64,000 nt of DNA from Gottfriedia acidiceleris (GTDB lineage Bacteria > Bacillota > Bacilli > Bacillales > Bacillaceae_G), in NCBI RefSeq assembly GCF_004138285.1, contig NZ_SCFN01000004.1, positions 186,001 through 250,000 on the forward strand. The letters are read 5' to 3'. Shown here piece after piece: positions 46,456 through 57,100 of this stretch. Below the pieces are notes generated by a model, which saw only the letters and a list, made by a program, of their open reading frames with translations, was not told where the DNA came from and did no database searches. The translations under genes were made by a program, and so were the position numbers. Within the stretch, counting starts at the first letter, position 1, and every line of letters starts with the position of its first letter.

Positions 46456-46493
46456 AAAAGGGGTGCATAGTGTCAACTATACTACCCCTTTTA
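46456..46493 (-). terminator. Hairpin between ptsG and ptsH
   Basis: Stem AAAAGGGGT...ATAGT with ACTAT...ACCCCTTTT, internal mismatches, T-run on the minus strand. It could reduce but not abolish read-through from ptsG. Confidence 0.7.
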
Positions 46494-46525
46494 AAATCAA
46501 ACATTTTTCGTCTATTTAATTAGAT

Positions 46526-48577
46526 TTATTTAATCTTAATGATGCCTACTTCACCTTTTGATTGCTTACCTGGTTTTTCAATTACAACTTGTTGTCCTTC
46601 AGTTAAGTTTGTAAATACAACAGGTGTAATTGTAGAAGGTGCATTTTCACGAATAAAGTGTAGATCAATTTTAACTAATTGTTGACCTTTTGTTACTTTC
46701 TCACCTTGTGATACCAATACTTCAAAGCCTTCACCATTTAGTTTTACAGTATCGATCCCAATATGGATTAAAATTTCTTTTCCACCATTTGATAAGATAC
46801 CAATCGCATGTTTTGTTGGGAATACATTTACAATTTCACCATCAACTGGAGATACAACTGTACCTTCTGAAGGAATAATCGCAAATCCATCACCCATCAT
46901 TTTTCCAGAAAATACCTGATCTGGTACTTCTGTAATTGGGATTATTTCCCCTTCAATTGGATTAATAATCGTTTCTTCAATAGTAGTATCTACTGCTGAA
47001 GCTGTTTCTTTATGTGCCTCTTGACTAACAACCGGTGTTTTTCCAGTCATAATGTCTTTAATTTGTGATTTTAATGTATCTGATTTAGGTCCAAAAATTG
47101 CTTGAATATTATTTCCAACTTCAAGAACTCCAGCGGCACCTAATGCTTTTAAACGATCTTTATTTACTTCATCTTTTGAATTTACTTGTACTCGTAATCG
47201 TGTGATACATGCATCTAATGAAGAGATATTACTTTTTCCACCTAAAGCTTGTAAAATTTCATATGGTAATTCATTAGCTGGAGTATTACTTGTAGTATCT
47301 TCAGCGATTGCATCTTCACGTCCTGGAGTTTTTAAATTCCATTTTCTAATTGCATATCGGAAACCGAAGTAGTAAATCACTGCTAATACTAAACCGACGA
47401 TGATTACCCACCACCAGCCAGTTCTATTCGGTAGAACACCGAATAATAAGTAGTCGATTAGACCACCTGAGAACGTCATACCAATTTTAACATTTAATAA
47501 TTGCATGATCATAAATGATAAACCAGCAAAGATAGCGTGAATTCCAAATAATACTGGAGCAACAAATAAGAATGAGAATTCAATTGGCTCTGTAATACCT
47601 GTTAAGAATGAAGTTAACGCTGCTGATGCTAAAATACCACCAGCAATTTTTTTATTTTCAGGTTTTGCTTCATGATACATAGCTAGTGCAGCAGCAGGTA
47701 GACCAAACATCATGAATGGGAATTTACCTACCATGAATGTACCAGCAGTTAATTTTACTCCGTCTTTTAATTGAGCGAAGAAGATTTTTTGATCCCCGTG
47801 TACAACCATACCAGTTTTATCAGTATATGAACCAAACTCAAACCAGAAAGGTGCATAGAAAATATGATGTAAACCAAATGGAATTAATGAGCGCTCAATA
47901 ACACCAAATATGAAGGCTGATAAAGTTAAGTTCGCATCAATCATAGTATGTGAAAATGTGTTTAAACCGTGCTGAATTGGCGGCCAAATAAAGCACATTA
48001 AAATACCAAGTAATACTGAAAACGCTGCTGTAGCAATTGGTACAAAACGTTTACCTGCAAAGAAACCTAAGTATGATGGTAAATCAATTTCAAAAAATTT
48101 ATTGTAAGCCCATGCAGCTAAAATACCAACTATAATACCACCAAATACACCAGTTTGCAGTGTAGGAATACCTAATACAAACGCATATGATGGATCATCA
48201 AATTTTGCAATATTTAATACTTTATCTAAAACAACAAAATGTCCAACATCTTTGAACACACTCATTGTTTTATTCATAATCAGGAATCCAACGATAGCTG
48301 CTAAACCTGCAACCCCTTCTCCTCCTGCTAAACCAACGGCAACACCTACTGCAAATAATAATGACAGATTACTAAAAATGATGTCCCCAGATTGTTCCAT
48401 AACTTTTGCTACTAGTTGGAACCAGTGCGCGTCAAGAAACGGTAAATACTTTAATGTTTGTGGATTTTGAAATGCATTACCGAATGCAAGTAACAATCCA
48501 GCAGCTGGTAAAATTGCAACTGGCAGCATAAGCGCTTTACCAACTTTTTGTAAAACTCCAAAGATTTTCTTAAACAT
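46526..48577 (-). CDS. ptsG: Glucose PTS transporter, EIICBA
   Basis: A 683-residue fused glucose permease. EIIC (1-410, about ten helices, with [15 protein letters not shown]), EIIB (about 440-520, phospho-Cys in [10 protein letters not shown]) and EIIA (about 540-683, phospho-His in [15 protein letters not shown]). Start ATG at 48577 follows GGAGG; the longer frame has no site. The 5' leader has a RAT/terminator switch for GlcT and a cre-like site at the promoter. Confidence 0.96.
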   Translation of the reverse strand: MFKKIFGVLQKVGKALMLPVAILPAAGLLLAFGNAFQNPQTLKYLPFLDAHWFQLVAKVMEQSGDIIFSNLSLLFAVGVAVGLAGGEGVAGLAAIVGFLIMNKTMSVFKDVGHFVVLDKVLNIAKFDDPSYAFVLGIPTLQTGVFGGIIVGILAAWAYNKFFEIDLPSYLGFFAGKRFVPIATAAFSVLLGILMCFIWPPIQHGLNTFSHTMIDANLTLSAFIFGVIERSLIPFGLHHIFYAPFWFEFGSYTDKTGMVVHGDQKIFFAQLKDGVKLTAGTFMVGKFPFMMFGLPAAALAMYHEAKPENKKIAGGILASAALTSFLTGITEPIEFSFLFVAPVLFGIHAIFAGLSFMIMQLLNVKIGMTFSGGLIDYLLFGVLPNRTGWWWVIIVGLVLAVIYYFGFRYAIRKWNLKTPGREDAIAEDTTSNTPANELPYEILQALGGKSNISSLDACITRLRVQVNSKDEVNKDRLKALGAAGVLEVGNNIQAIFGPKSDTLKSQIKDIMTGKTPVVSQEAHKETASAVDTTIEETIINPIEGEIIPITEVPDQVFSGKMMGDGFAIIPSEGTVVSPVDGEIVNVFPTKHAIGILSNGGKEILIHIGIDTVKLNGEGFEVLVSQGEKVTKGQQLVKIDLHFIRENAPSTITPVVFTNLTEGQQVVIEKPGKQSKGEVGIIKIK

Positions 48578-48598
48578 TGTCTTCCTCCTTTTATCCAA

Positions 48599-48695
48599 AC
48601 AAAAAAGGCATGAGCAGAAAAAATGAGATTATTGAATCCTGGATATAGTTTCCCCTACCCAAGTATAATAATTCACATTTTTTCAACTCATGCCT
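48599..48695 (-). terminator. GlcT-controlled leader terminator of ptsG
   Basis: AGGCATGAG (48695-48687 on the minus strand) pairs with CTCATGCCT (48614-48606), followed by TTTTTGTTT. The stem is extended by GAAAAAATG pairing with CATTTTTTC across an internal region, giving a long terminator. It lies about 25 bases before the ptsG ribosome site. Confidence 0.85.
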
Positions 48696-48713
48696 GATCG
48701 AATCAGTAACACG
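48684..48713 (-). promoter_or_regulatory. Ribonucleic antiterminator (RAT) of ptsG
   Basis: The minus strand reads CGTGTTACTGATTCGATCAG then GCATGAG, closely resembling the ptsG RAT of B. subtilis. It overlaps the left arm of the leader terminator, so GlcT binding would block terminator formation and allow ptsG transcription when glucose is present. Confidence 0.85.
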
Positions 48714-48746
48714 TTTAATGTGTACAATATTCAATTATGTTTTTAT

Positions 48747-48762
48747 ATGATTTCGCTTTCAT
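48747..48762 (-). promoter_or_regulatory. cre site overlapping the ptsG start
   Basis: The minus strand ATGAAAGCGAAATCAT fits the CcpA operator consensus WTGNNARCGNWWWCAW at every position and overlaps the last -10 bases and the predicted start site. CcpA control is inferred. Confidence 0.6.
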
Positions 48763-48789
48763 TATATCTATAGAATTTAAAAATTTCAA
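48761..48789 (-). promoter_or_regulatory. ptsG promoter (sigma-A type)
   Basis: TTGAAA, 17-base spacer, TATAAT on the minus strand, about 70 bases upstream of the RAT end. Confidence 0.75.
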
Positions 48790-48864
48790 GCCAAATTACC
48801 TATTTTTTTTAATTATTTATTTACTATGTTAAAAAAGCGCTAATTTCTATTTAGGCTTCTTAAA

Positions 48865-49725
48865 TTATTTCTTAATTTTACTTTGAACAAGTCGTTCTAA
48901 GTGTAAGGTTAAGTATATTACTTCAGCTTCACTTGCTTTTTTATTTAATGAAACTTGGATTGATTTTAATATTTTCCATGCTAAATCATAGCATACAGGG
49001 TATTCTTTTTTTAAGATTATGCCCAAAGCTGGTGACTCTTCAGATGAATTACCATGAAATATGCGGTCAATTAAAAATCGCAAATGGCGAACTAATCTTG
49101 AATAATGAATACTTTCTTTATCAATTTCAATTTGTAAATATTCTTCTATATAGATGACTAAATCTTTAATGATCTGAGAGAACTTATTTACATCCGATAC
49201 AACTTCCATCGATAAATTACTAACGATATGAAGAGTTACAAATCCTACTTCTTCGATAGGTAAATTAATATCTATTTCTTTATTTATCAAATCAATAACT
49301 TCTTGTGCAATTTTAAAATACTCTGGATACATTGCTTTCGTTTCTTGTAGGAACGGATTATCAACATTATAACCTTCTCTAATACGTTTAATTGCAAATA
49401 TTAAGTGGTCTGTTAACCCAATATGAATTTGCTCATTTAAAGTACATCCTGTTCTTTCAGAAATTAAATAAATCGCTTGTTGCAGCGTACCCATTAATTT
49501 TTCATCCATAAAGTTAATTAATGATTTATATTGTTTTTGTTTTTGTTCATCTTTTAAGATAAACATTTTTTCTACTACACCTTCGGAAATTAAGTCTCCT
49601 CTAGTTTTATTAAAACCGATGCCTTTACCCAACAAAACTACTTCGGTATGATCGGGATTTTTCGCTATTAAAACATTATTATTAAGAACTTTTTTGATTG
49701 TATAGCATACTGACATCTCTGACAT
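48865..49725 (-). CDS. glcT: PTS transcription antiterminator GlcT
   Basis: A 286-residue BglG-family antiterminator: N-terminal RNA-binding (CAT) domain (1-60, with YTIKKVLNNNVLIAKNPDH and GKGIGFNK), then PRD1 (about 70-170) and PRD2 (about 180-286), each with conserved His residues (EQIHIGLTDHL, VTLHIVSN, YLTLHLERL). It would read the RAT in the ptsG leader immediately downstream. ATG at 49725 follows GGGGGTGATA. Regulated by ptsG-dependent phosphorylation in B. subtilis. Confidence 0.94.
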   Translation of the reverse strand: MSEMSVCYTIKKVLNNNVLIAKNPDHTEVVLLGKGIGFNKTRGDLISEGVVEKMFILKDEQKQKQYKSLINFMDEKLMGTLQQAIYLISERTGCTLNEQIHIGLTDHLIFAIKRIREGYNVDNPFLQETKAMYPEYFKIAQEVIDLINKEIDINLPIEEVGFVTLHIVSNLSMEVVSDVNKFSQIIKDLVIYIEEYLQIEIDKESIHYSRLVRHLRFLIDRIFHGNSSEESPALGIILKKEYPVCYDLAWKILKSIQVSLNKKASEAEVIYLTLHLERLVQSKIKK

Positions 49726-49896
49726 TTTTTTTATCACCCCCAAGTTTAAAAAATCGCTTTTATATCATAACATAATTTTTCTGAAAAAGTTAAAACACAG
49801 TTTAAGTTTCATAAATTAATCATATTTTTTTGATTATCTATTATAGTAGGATAGAATATAAAAGTATAAATATTAATTGAGTAGGTGTTAAGAACA

Positions 49897-50679
49897 ATGA
49901 TTAAGTTATTTGTTAGTGACCTGGATGGGACGATGTTTCACCAAGGTCAACTATTTGAACATGATGTAGAAGCATTAAAAAGCCTTTTAGATCGCGGTGT
50001 TTTATTATGTTTTGCTTCCGGACGTTTAGATTATGAAATCGTAAAAATTATGGAAAGCTTAGAAGGAAATTTTCACCGTATTAGTATGAATGGAACTTAT
50101 ATTTATTCAAATGATGGCGAAGCATTGTTAGATGCAACATTCCATCCGAGTGTAATCGATAAAGTTTATGATATGATTTCACACGATAAATTTTTAATCT
50201 ATGTAGCTGATAATTCAACATACTATATCGAAGAGAAAACTGATTTAGTTAGAGAAATTGAAAAGAACTCTAGCATGAATGCAGTTGAACTCAAAACACT
50301 TAAAACCGATTTAGGTAAATCGATTACACCAAAAAAATATGTAGTTTTAGGTGAAGATGAGGATTTACTTGAGCTACAAAAGGAATTACAAAAAGAACTA
50401 CCTGAATTTGTGACTTCATTTATTTCTGCTAAAAATTGTTTAGATATCGTTCCAGTTAATGTAAGTAAAGGTTCAGCAATTCAAATACTAATCGAAAAAT
50501 TAGGAATTAACCCTGATGAAATTGCTTGTATCGGTGATGCATACAATGATATCTCAATGTTTGAACTAACACCTAATAGCTTTGCAATGGAGAATGCTGA
50601 CGATGAAGTTAAGAAATATGCTTCGTATATCGTTCCTTCTGTAGCCGATGCGGTTAAAATTGTTTTACAAATTAAGTAA
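49897..50679 (+). CDS. Cof-type HAD phosphatase
   Basis: A 260-residue HAD hydrolase: FVSDLDGTMF (nucleophile and acid Asp) at residue 4, FASGR (motif II), NVSKGSAIQILIEKLG (motif III Lys) and CIGDAYNDISMFE (motif IV), with a C2 cap between. Like YkrA in this window, a general phosphosugar/FMN-type phosphatase. The ATG at 49897 has TAGGTG upstream. Divergent from glcT; the specific substrate is unknown. Confidence 0.85.
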   Translation: MIKLFVSDLDGTMFHQGQLFEHDVEALKSLLDRGVLLCFASGRLDYEIVKIMESLEGNFHRISMNGTYIYSNDGEALLDATFHPSVIDKVYDMISHDKFLIYVADNSTYYIEEKTDLVREIEKNSSMNAVELKTLKTDLGKSITPKKYVVLGEDEDLLELQKELQKELPEFVTSFISAKNCLDIVPVNVSKGSAIQILIEKLGINPDEIACIGDAYNDISMFELTPNSFAMENADDEVKKYASYIVPSVADAVKIVLQIK

Positions 50680-50683
50680 GATG

Positions 50684-50715
50684 AAAAGGGTGCTTCGAGG
50701 GGCATCCTTTTTCTT
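50684..50715 (+). terminator. Terminator of the HAD phosphatase gene
   Basis: AAAGG-TGC/GCA-CCTTT stem then TTCTTTTT. Confidence 0.7.
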
Positions 50716-51054
50716 TTTGAAATTATAATCATCATAAGTTTTGAAATTTTACCTATCCATGAGCTTCTTATGAGTAAGATATTTCATCTTTTTACTTTTT
50801 TTCCTTACTCATGAACCCCTTTTAAGCCTAACAAAAAATATAATTTAGAATCAATGATACTTAATTTGGTTTTAATTTTTAATCAAACAAATAAAAATTT
50901 TGTTGAAAAAGATTATATCAAAGAAAATAAAACCACTCGTATTAATATAATGTACCTCAATTGTAAGACCAATTGGAGGTGCATTACTCATTTACGAATG
51001 GTTTATTTATTTTAAGGGAAAGTTTGTATTTTGAAAAAAGTTAATCTAATTTTT

Positions 51055-51106
51055 TTACAAGAAGGGTGTTTAATCAATTGCCTCAATATGATAAGCACCC
51101 TTTTTG
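51055..51106. terminator. Terminator between the plus-strand spacer and the giant protease
   Basis: AAGGGTG pairs with CACCCTT across a 27-base loop. T-run TTTTTG on the plus side, weaker on the minus side where the protease gene ends. Confidence 0.6.
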
Positions 51107-51146
51107 ATTTTCCTTAAACTAATTTGTACTAATTTTACTTAAACAT

Positions 51147-54100
51147 TTATAGTTTGATCGACATAACGCTTGTCCAGTCACTATAGATTTTTTTCGATCC
51201 AACAATTTTGAAAGAACGAACTTTGTAATAGTAAGTTTTACCTTTACTTAATCCATTATTTGTGTAAGATGTCGTTTTTACGTCGCTTAGGTGAGAATAT
51301 GAACCTGTTTTTGATGTTGACTTAACAATTTCATAACCTGCAGCGCCTGACACACTTGACCACGTTAATTTAGCCGAAGATTTTCCGCTCTTTGTTGCTT
51401 TAAAATTTGATGGTTTAGCTGGAATTGCTACCCATTTAGCGTAAATCGTCGTGTTTGCTGTAACTCGATCCTTCGTAAAGTTCCAAGCTACTTTACCCGC
51501 AGCATCTTTGTACCATCCAAGGAATACAAAACCTTTTCTTGTTGGTGACGCTGGTTGGCTAATTGTTGAATTGTAATTTACTGTTTTTGAAGTAACTGAA
51601 CTTCCTCCGTTACTGTTAAATTTAACAGTATACGTGTTAATGTTCCATTTTGCATAAAGCGTGATGTTGCCTGTTAATTTTAAAGAATTTCCTACTGGTG
51701 TTTTTAATGTAGCATCTTTGTACCATCCTGCGAACGCATAACCCGTTCTTGCTGGTTTTGGTAAATTAACGACGCTATTGTAATCTGCAGTTTGAGCAGG
51801 AACTGTTGAACCACCATTGCTTACATAGTTCACTTTATAAGAATTAATTTTCCACTTCGCATATAACGTTGTATTACTTGTTACTTTATCTGCTGCAAAG
51901 TTCCATGCTACTTTACCTTCAGCATCTTTGTACCATCCAACTAACGTGTAGCCTGTTCTGTTTGTTGTTGGTGCAGTGATCTCCGAGTTATATGTTGCAG
52001 TTTTGTCAGCAACTTGACTGCCGTCATTACTATTGAAATGAACAGTGTAAGAATTAATATCCCATTTCGCATAAAGGATCATATTGTCTGTTACTTTGTC
52101 AGTTGCAAAGTCCCATGGTGTTTTACCTTCAGCATCTTTATACCAACCAAGGAAAGTATAACCTGTTCTTGTTGGTTTTGTTTCATCAAGTAATGTGTTG
52201 TACTCAGCTTTCACTGATACGACTAGTCCAGCATCTTGTGTGTTATAAATGACCGTGTATTTCGCTGGTTTCCATGTTCCGTAAATTGTTTTTGCAGAGT
52301 AAATTGAATTCGTGAAATCCCATGGGATTGTGCAATCTTCATCTGCGAACCATTTTAAATCGTATCCGTGTACGGTTGGTTCTGTAATACGACGTACGAC
52401 GATTTGGTCTTTTACTTCAAATGGCGCTTTTTCACCTTTTAGAACATAGTGAATGATGTTTCCGTTTACGATTTTTTGCGTCACTGTAACATCTGCATAT
52501 TCATTTGCGCTAATGTTGATGGCAAATTCACCTATTTTTTTGAATACACTTTGATCAATTGTCAGCGTGCCATGTGCTGCATCGATTTTGTATTTTGTTG
52601 CATCGATCCCTGAGCCAGCCACTTTGATATTCGTAATGGCATTTGCCCAATCTTTGTCGCTAAATTCGAGTGTGATTTCATTGCCTAACGCATTATCCGT
52701 TGTATCGGCTGTTACGATTGATGTTGCTAAGGCGTATTTTGCATACAGTTTCATTGGTTTTGTCACAACGCTTGTGAAATCAAACGGCGTTGTTAACGCT
52801 TCGTCGCTGTACCATCCTATAAATTTGTATCCAACTTTTGTTGGGTCAGTTGGCTTCGTGACACGTGAGTCAGCGATTTGCGAATCGATTGCATCGCCTC
52901 CGTTTGTTTCAAATGTGACCGTGTAACCGATAATTTGGTCTGTCACCTGCGCGTCTAAATAGCCTTCTGACGCAATGTTTACATTGATTTTTTGTCCTGC
53001 TGTAAATAATGATTTATCAAGTGTAATTGACCCTTTGTGTGTAACAGGATCATACGCTAGTTTATAATCTGTCCCAACGTTTAGTGTTTTTGAACCAATG
53101 CTAACTGTCTTGATATTATTTCGCCATGTTCCGTCATCTGTAAAGGCTAACGTAATATCACTTCCAACCACATTTCCTACCACATCTTTTGTGACTTGCG
53201 GTGGTGCTTTCATCCAAGCAATGTAGTATGTTTCGTTGGTTTTCAATACCTTACCAGTTGCTGTTGAAATCGGTACATCTTGTCCGCTTGTTCCGGCCGC
53301 ATCATAATAAAGAGTTGGCATCATTGAAAGGGTGCCGTTTGTTACTTTTTTTGCTGCTGTCAGCATATCAATCCCAAATACTCTCCCGTTGACTAGTTTG
53401 TCAATGAAGAATGTATCATTCGGTGTAATTAATGTGCCCCCATTTAAATCAATGTGTCGGCGGTAACCTAACTTCACATTTGGAATCGTGAGCGTGTCAC
53501 CTGCGTTTGATGTTAGTGTCAGTTGATAGCCAGTTGAACTTGGCGCTTGACTAAATGCAAACTTTTCAGTTGGATGAGCAGTTGCATAAGCTTCTGTCGC
53601 TGTTGTAAACGTTAATGACCCACTACCGTCATGATTATCGACTAAATTATACGTACTTCGATCTAATGTAACCGTACTGTCTGTTGTTTCAAACGTGCCA
53701 TCTGCTTTCATTTTTTTGTACGTTGCGTCAATTTTTGCAATATCACTCTTTGTTTTTAACCATGGTGTATTCGTTGTATAGTCTGGGAGTTTAATCGTAA
53801 CTGGACCTTCACCCAGTATATTCCCAGCCAATTTATCGCCATCTGGTTTTGATACATCAACAGGTGAATTGTTTTGTGTGTAATTCACTTGCCACTTCGC
53901 CGCAACTTTTATGTCTGATGTATAGTTTTTATTTATTACATCCCAAAGGACATTTGTCATTTCATTCGTGATTGGATCAACAAGATACCAACCAACAAAA
54001 TTATAGCCTGGTTTGACAGAAAGTGGATTACTTGCATTTGGCTGCGCGCTATTTGAAATTGTCGGGCTACTTGATGTTAGCGGTGACCCATATCGAGAAA

Positions 54101-57100
54101 AACTTGGTTTAAAGCCGAATGCGATTGGGTTAACCGCACTTCCACCTTTCGAATCAAATGTAATGCCATACCCAATTGCTTGCATCGCACTATACGTGCT
54201 ATCTCCACCGATCGTAACGAGTGGGTAAATCGTCCCATCTACACCAGTTGAATTGATCTCAAATTTATACTGTTGTGGTAAATAGTTCGTTCCACCTGGA
54301 TCAATCGCTGCATTATACGACGTTGTGGCATTCGGATCAAGTGTTGCATTTGTTTTAAATAAATCTGCTTTAAATGTAATTTTTCCCGGTTGTGAAATGT
54401 CGTAATACAGATTACCGTTTCCATCTTTTAGATTCGTAATATCGATTCCTGTTGCATACCCTCTTGTTTTGACAACGATTTTATTAATGCCATTTCGCCA
54501 ATTTGCATCGTCAGCAAATGTATAGTTAAACGTGATATCGTTTCCGATATGCGCTTTTGCTGGATCTGTGACCATTGAAATAGTAGGAGTTGGAATCGGT
54601 ACAGATGCAATGGTAAAGCTTTGCGTGACTAGTTGGTAGCCAGTCGCTGTGATGCGAACGGTGTACGTACCAGTCGTATTAAATAACGAACCGTGTAATG
54701 TTAGTTTAGCCGGTACATATATGTTTCCTAGTTGCGGATCAAACTTAGCATAGCCGGTTGTCATCGATACTGCTGGATCGTTTGTATTTGGTACGACTGC
54801 ATTCGTTACGTCTGTATAGTTACCGCCTAATCCTAACTCAACCTTTGTAATCGCATTTCGCCAAACCACATCATCTAACATGACATTGCTTGTTGGGATC
54901 AACGAAACAGTTGAACCATTTTTCAAATCTTGTAAGGTTGGTAATTGTGTGACGGATGTTTTTTGCGCTGGACCTGCAAAATTCAGCTTTGTCATGACTT
55001 CCTTCAATCCATCATTTTTTGCAAGTGTGATGCTTCCACCATATGGCGTCGAAATTGTCGTATCATCTGTTACGTTTAGTTGCGCTACTGGTACTGTTTT
55101 CCCAGCGTCGATTGCACTTTGATTTTGTTTGCCAAAGTTTTTGAAGATGAAATAAAAGTCATTGTAATCAAGTCCAGCACCTAAATTTCCTGGTTTAATC
55201 CAGTAAATATCCGCACTTCTGTTATCGTTTAAATAAGCCGTTTTGCTAGCTGTCGTCGCTTTTACAGGATTCGAAGCCGATATCAGGTTATTGTAATTAT
55301 AATAAGCTGTTATTTCAGCGATTAAGTCTTTCATATCAATAACATTGTCGCCATTTACATCACCACCTAATAAAAGTGGTGTGTTCATATTTGCGAAATT
55401 AAAGTACGTACCTGATTGATATCCGAATTTGTTGTAACCAATCACTGGCGTTGTTTGATAGCCTTTGAAGTGACCCGGCATATACGTTTCAATTGCATAT
55501 GGTTTGTCACTTACTTTCATTGAAATCGAATACGCACCTACCGTTTGACCTTGGTATTCAACGGTGTTTGCGTTACTTGTGTTATCGGTTACATACGTAT
55601 TACCATCAGCATCTTTTGCCGTAACGATCGCACCTGAATCCTTCGAAATATTCGCAAAACTTCCACTTAGGCTGTTTGCTCGGAAGCTTTCTGCAAACAG
55701 TCCCCCCGTCACTTGTGAGTTCGGTTGTTTGAGAAGTGGCATATTCGTTAAGAACGCAGGAATGACTGTGTCTTTTCCAGCCAATGTTAAGCTCGAATGT
55801 TCTACGTTGAAATCTTCGTCGATTGGGCCAACATACGCTTCATCATCTTTATACGTTAGATCAGCTTCTAAAATCTTCATGTCTTGCGTTAATGCACCTG
55901 CTTCAGAAATACCAGAAATGGTCACATCGATTGAATTTCTGCCTGTTTTTTGATCTAAATAAGGTTGACCAACTGTTAGTGTCGGTGTCACACCTTTACT
56001 ACGTAAATAGTTACTATATTCGTCAGAAAGCTTAATATTCGAATATTCAAGGGTATTTCTAGCATTAATAGTAAACGTACCACCGGTCATGCCGATTCCA
56101 TTTTTCGTCGCAAGCGACATGTTAAATGGTTTTTTCGGTTCAACGACTACGTTTCCTTTACTTTCTAGTGCTGGGTCCACACCTCCAGAAGTTGTGACGG
56201 TTACGTACGGCGAACCTTTTTTGATCACGTAATACTTTTTCTTCCCTGTATACCAGTCGCCTGCTCCAGCAAAGTCTTGTGGATAGATGACAAACTTCAT
56301 ACCACTCGCTTTAATGTCATCAGGCTCTAAGCCGAAACTGAAACGACCGTCTCCATCCGTTCTGAAAGTTTGTGTGACAAACGGACCATCTTGATAACCA
56401 TACACAGTGTTCTGTCCTTGATTGACAGGTGCAGGTTGCTTCGTATCGATATCTTTTAACGTCGTTTCGCCATTATTTTTCATGACATCAATATTTGAGT
56501 CATAAACGGTACCATAGAACTTCTTCACCTCTTGACCAGGATTGTATCCGGTTGGGTCAATTTCATAAATACCCGGTTGCGAATCACTATCCATCGTTAA
56601 GGTAGGTGCTTGATAGTCTACGTAAAGCGTGTCTTCTTTTGTAAATTTTTTTCCATCTTTGTCTGTTGCAATCATCTCAACGGAATAGGCACCCTCTTTT
56701 AACGCCGTAGGCTTTCCGATCCCACTTTGATCAAGCGACCCATCATATGGTTTTGTAAATGGTAAATACAGTCCACCAGACAGCATTGGGATCGGACCAT
56801 AAACGACCCCAGGACCAGCCCCGCTGATATTGGTCGCATTTTGTACAACTCCGATATAGTTTCCATCTTTATCTTTCAATAACACATAGACACTGTCCAT
56901 CGCACTGTTGACAGAGAATTTATAGCCTGAACCAGGTGCGCCAATATTTGGATTATAGTTTCCAGTATAACGCTCTGTTAGTGTCATTGCTTTGATGTCT
57001 ACATTAAAATCAATTCCTTTTTCAGCAATCGTGATGGTAAACGGCATGCGGTATGATTCGTTCGCATCATTTGCATTTACAACATTGACATATCCTTCAT

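Larger units (their letters stand above)
50680..51146. other. 467-base intergenic stretch with a possible small RNA
   Basis: No protein gene is supported. It holds the HAD terminator, a TATAAT at 50946-50951 followed immediately by a hairpin that buries a GGAGGTG sequence (50954-50980), and a terminator at 51055-51106 whose better T-run is on the plus strand. Confidence 0.5.

Noticed and set aside
50952-51016. Short peptide frames after the GGAGGTG at 50975
   Set aside because: The nearest ATG is too far from the ribosome-site-like sequence and gives five codons; an ATT start would be needed for the alternative.
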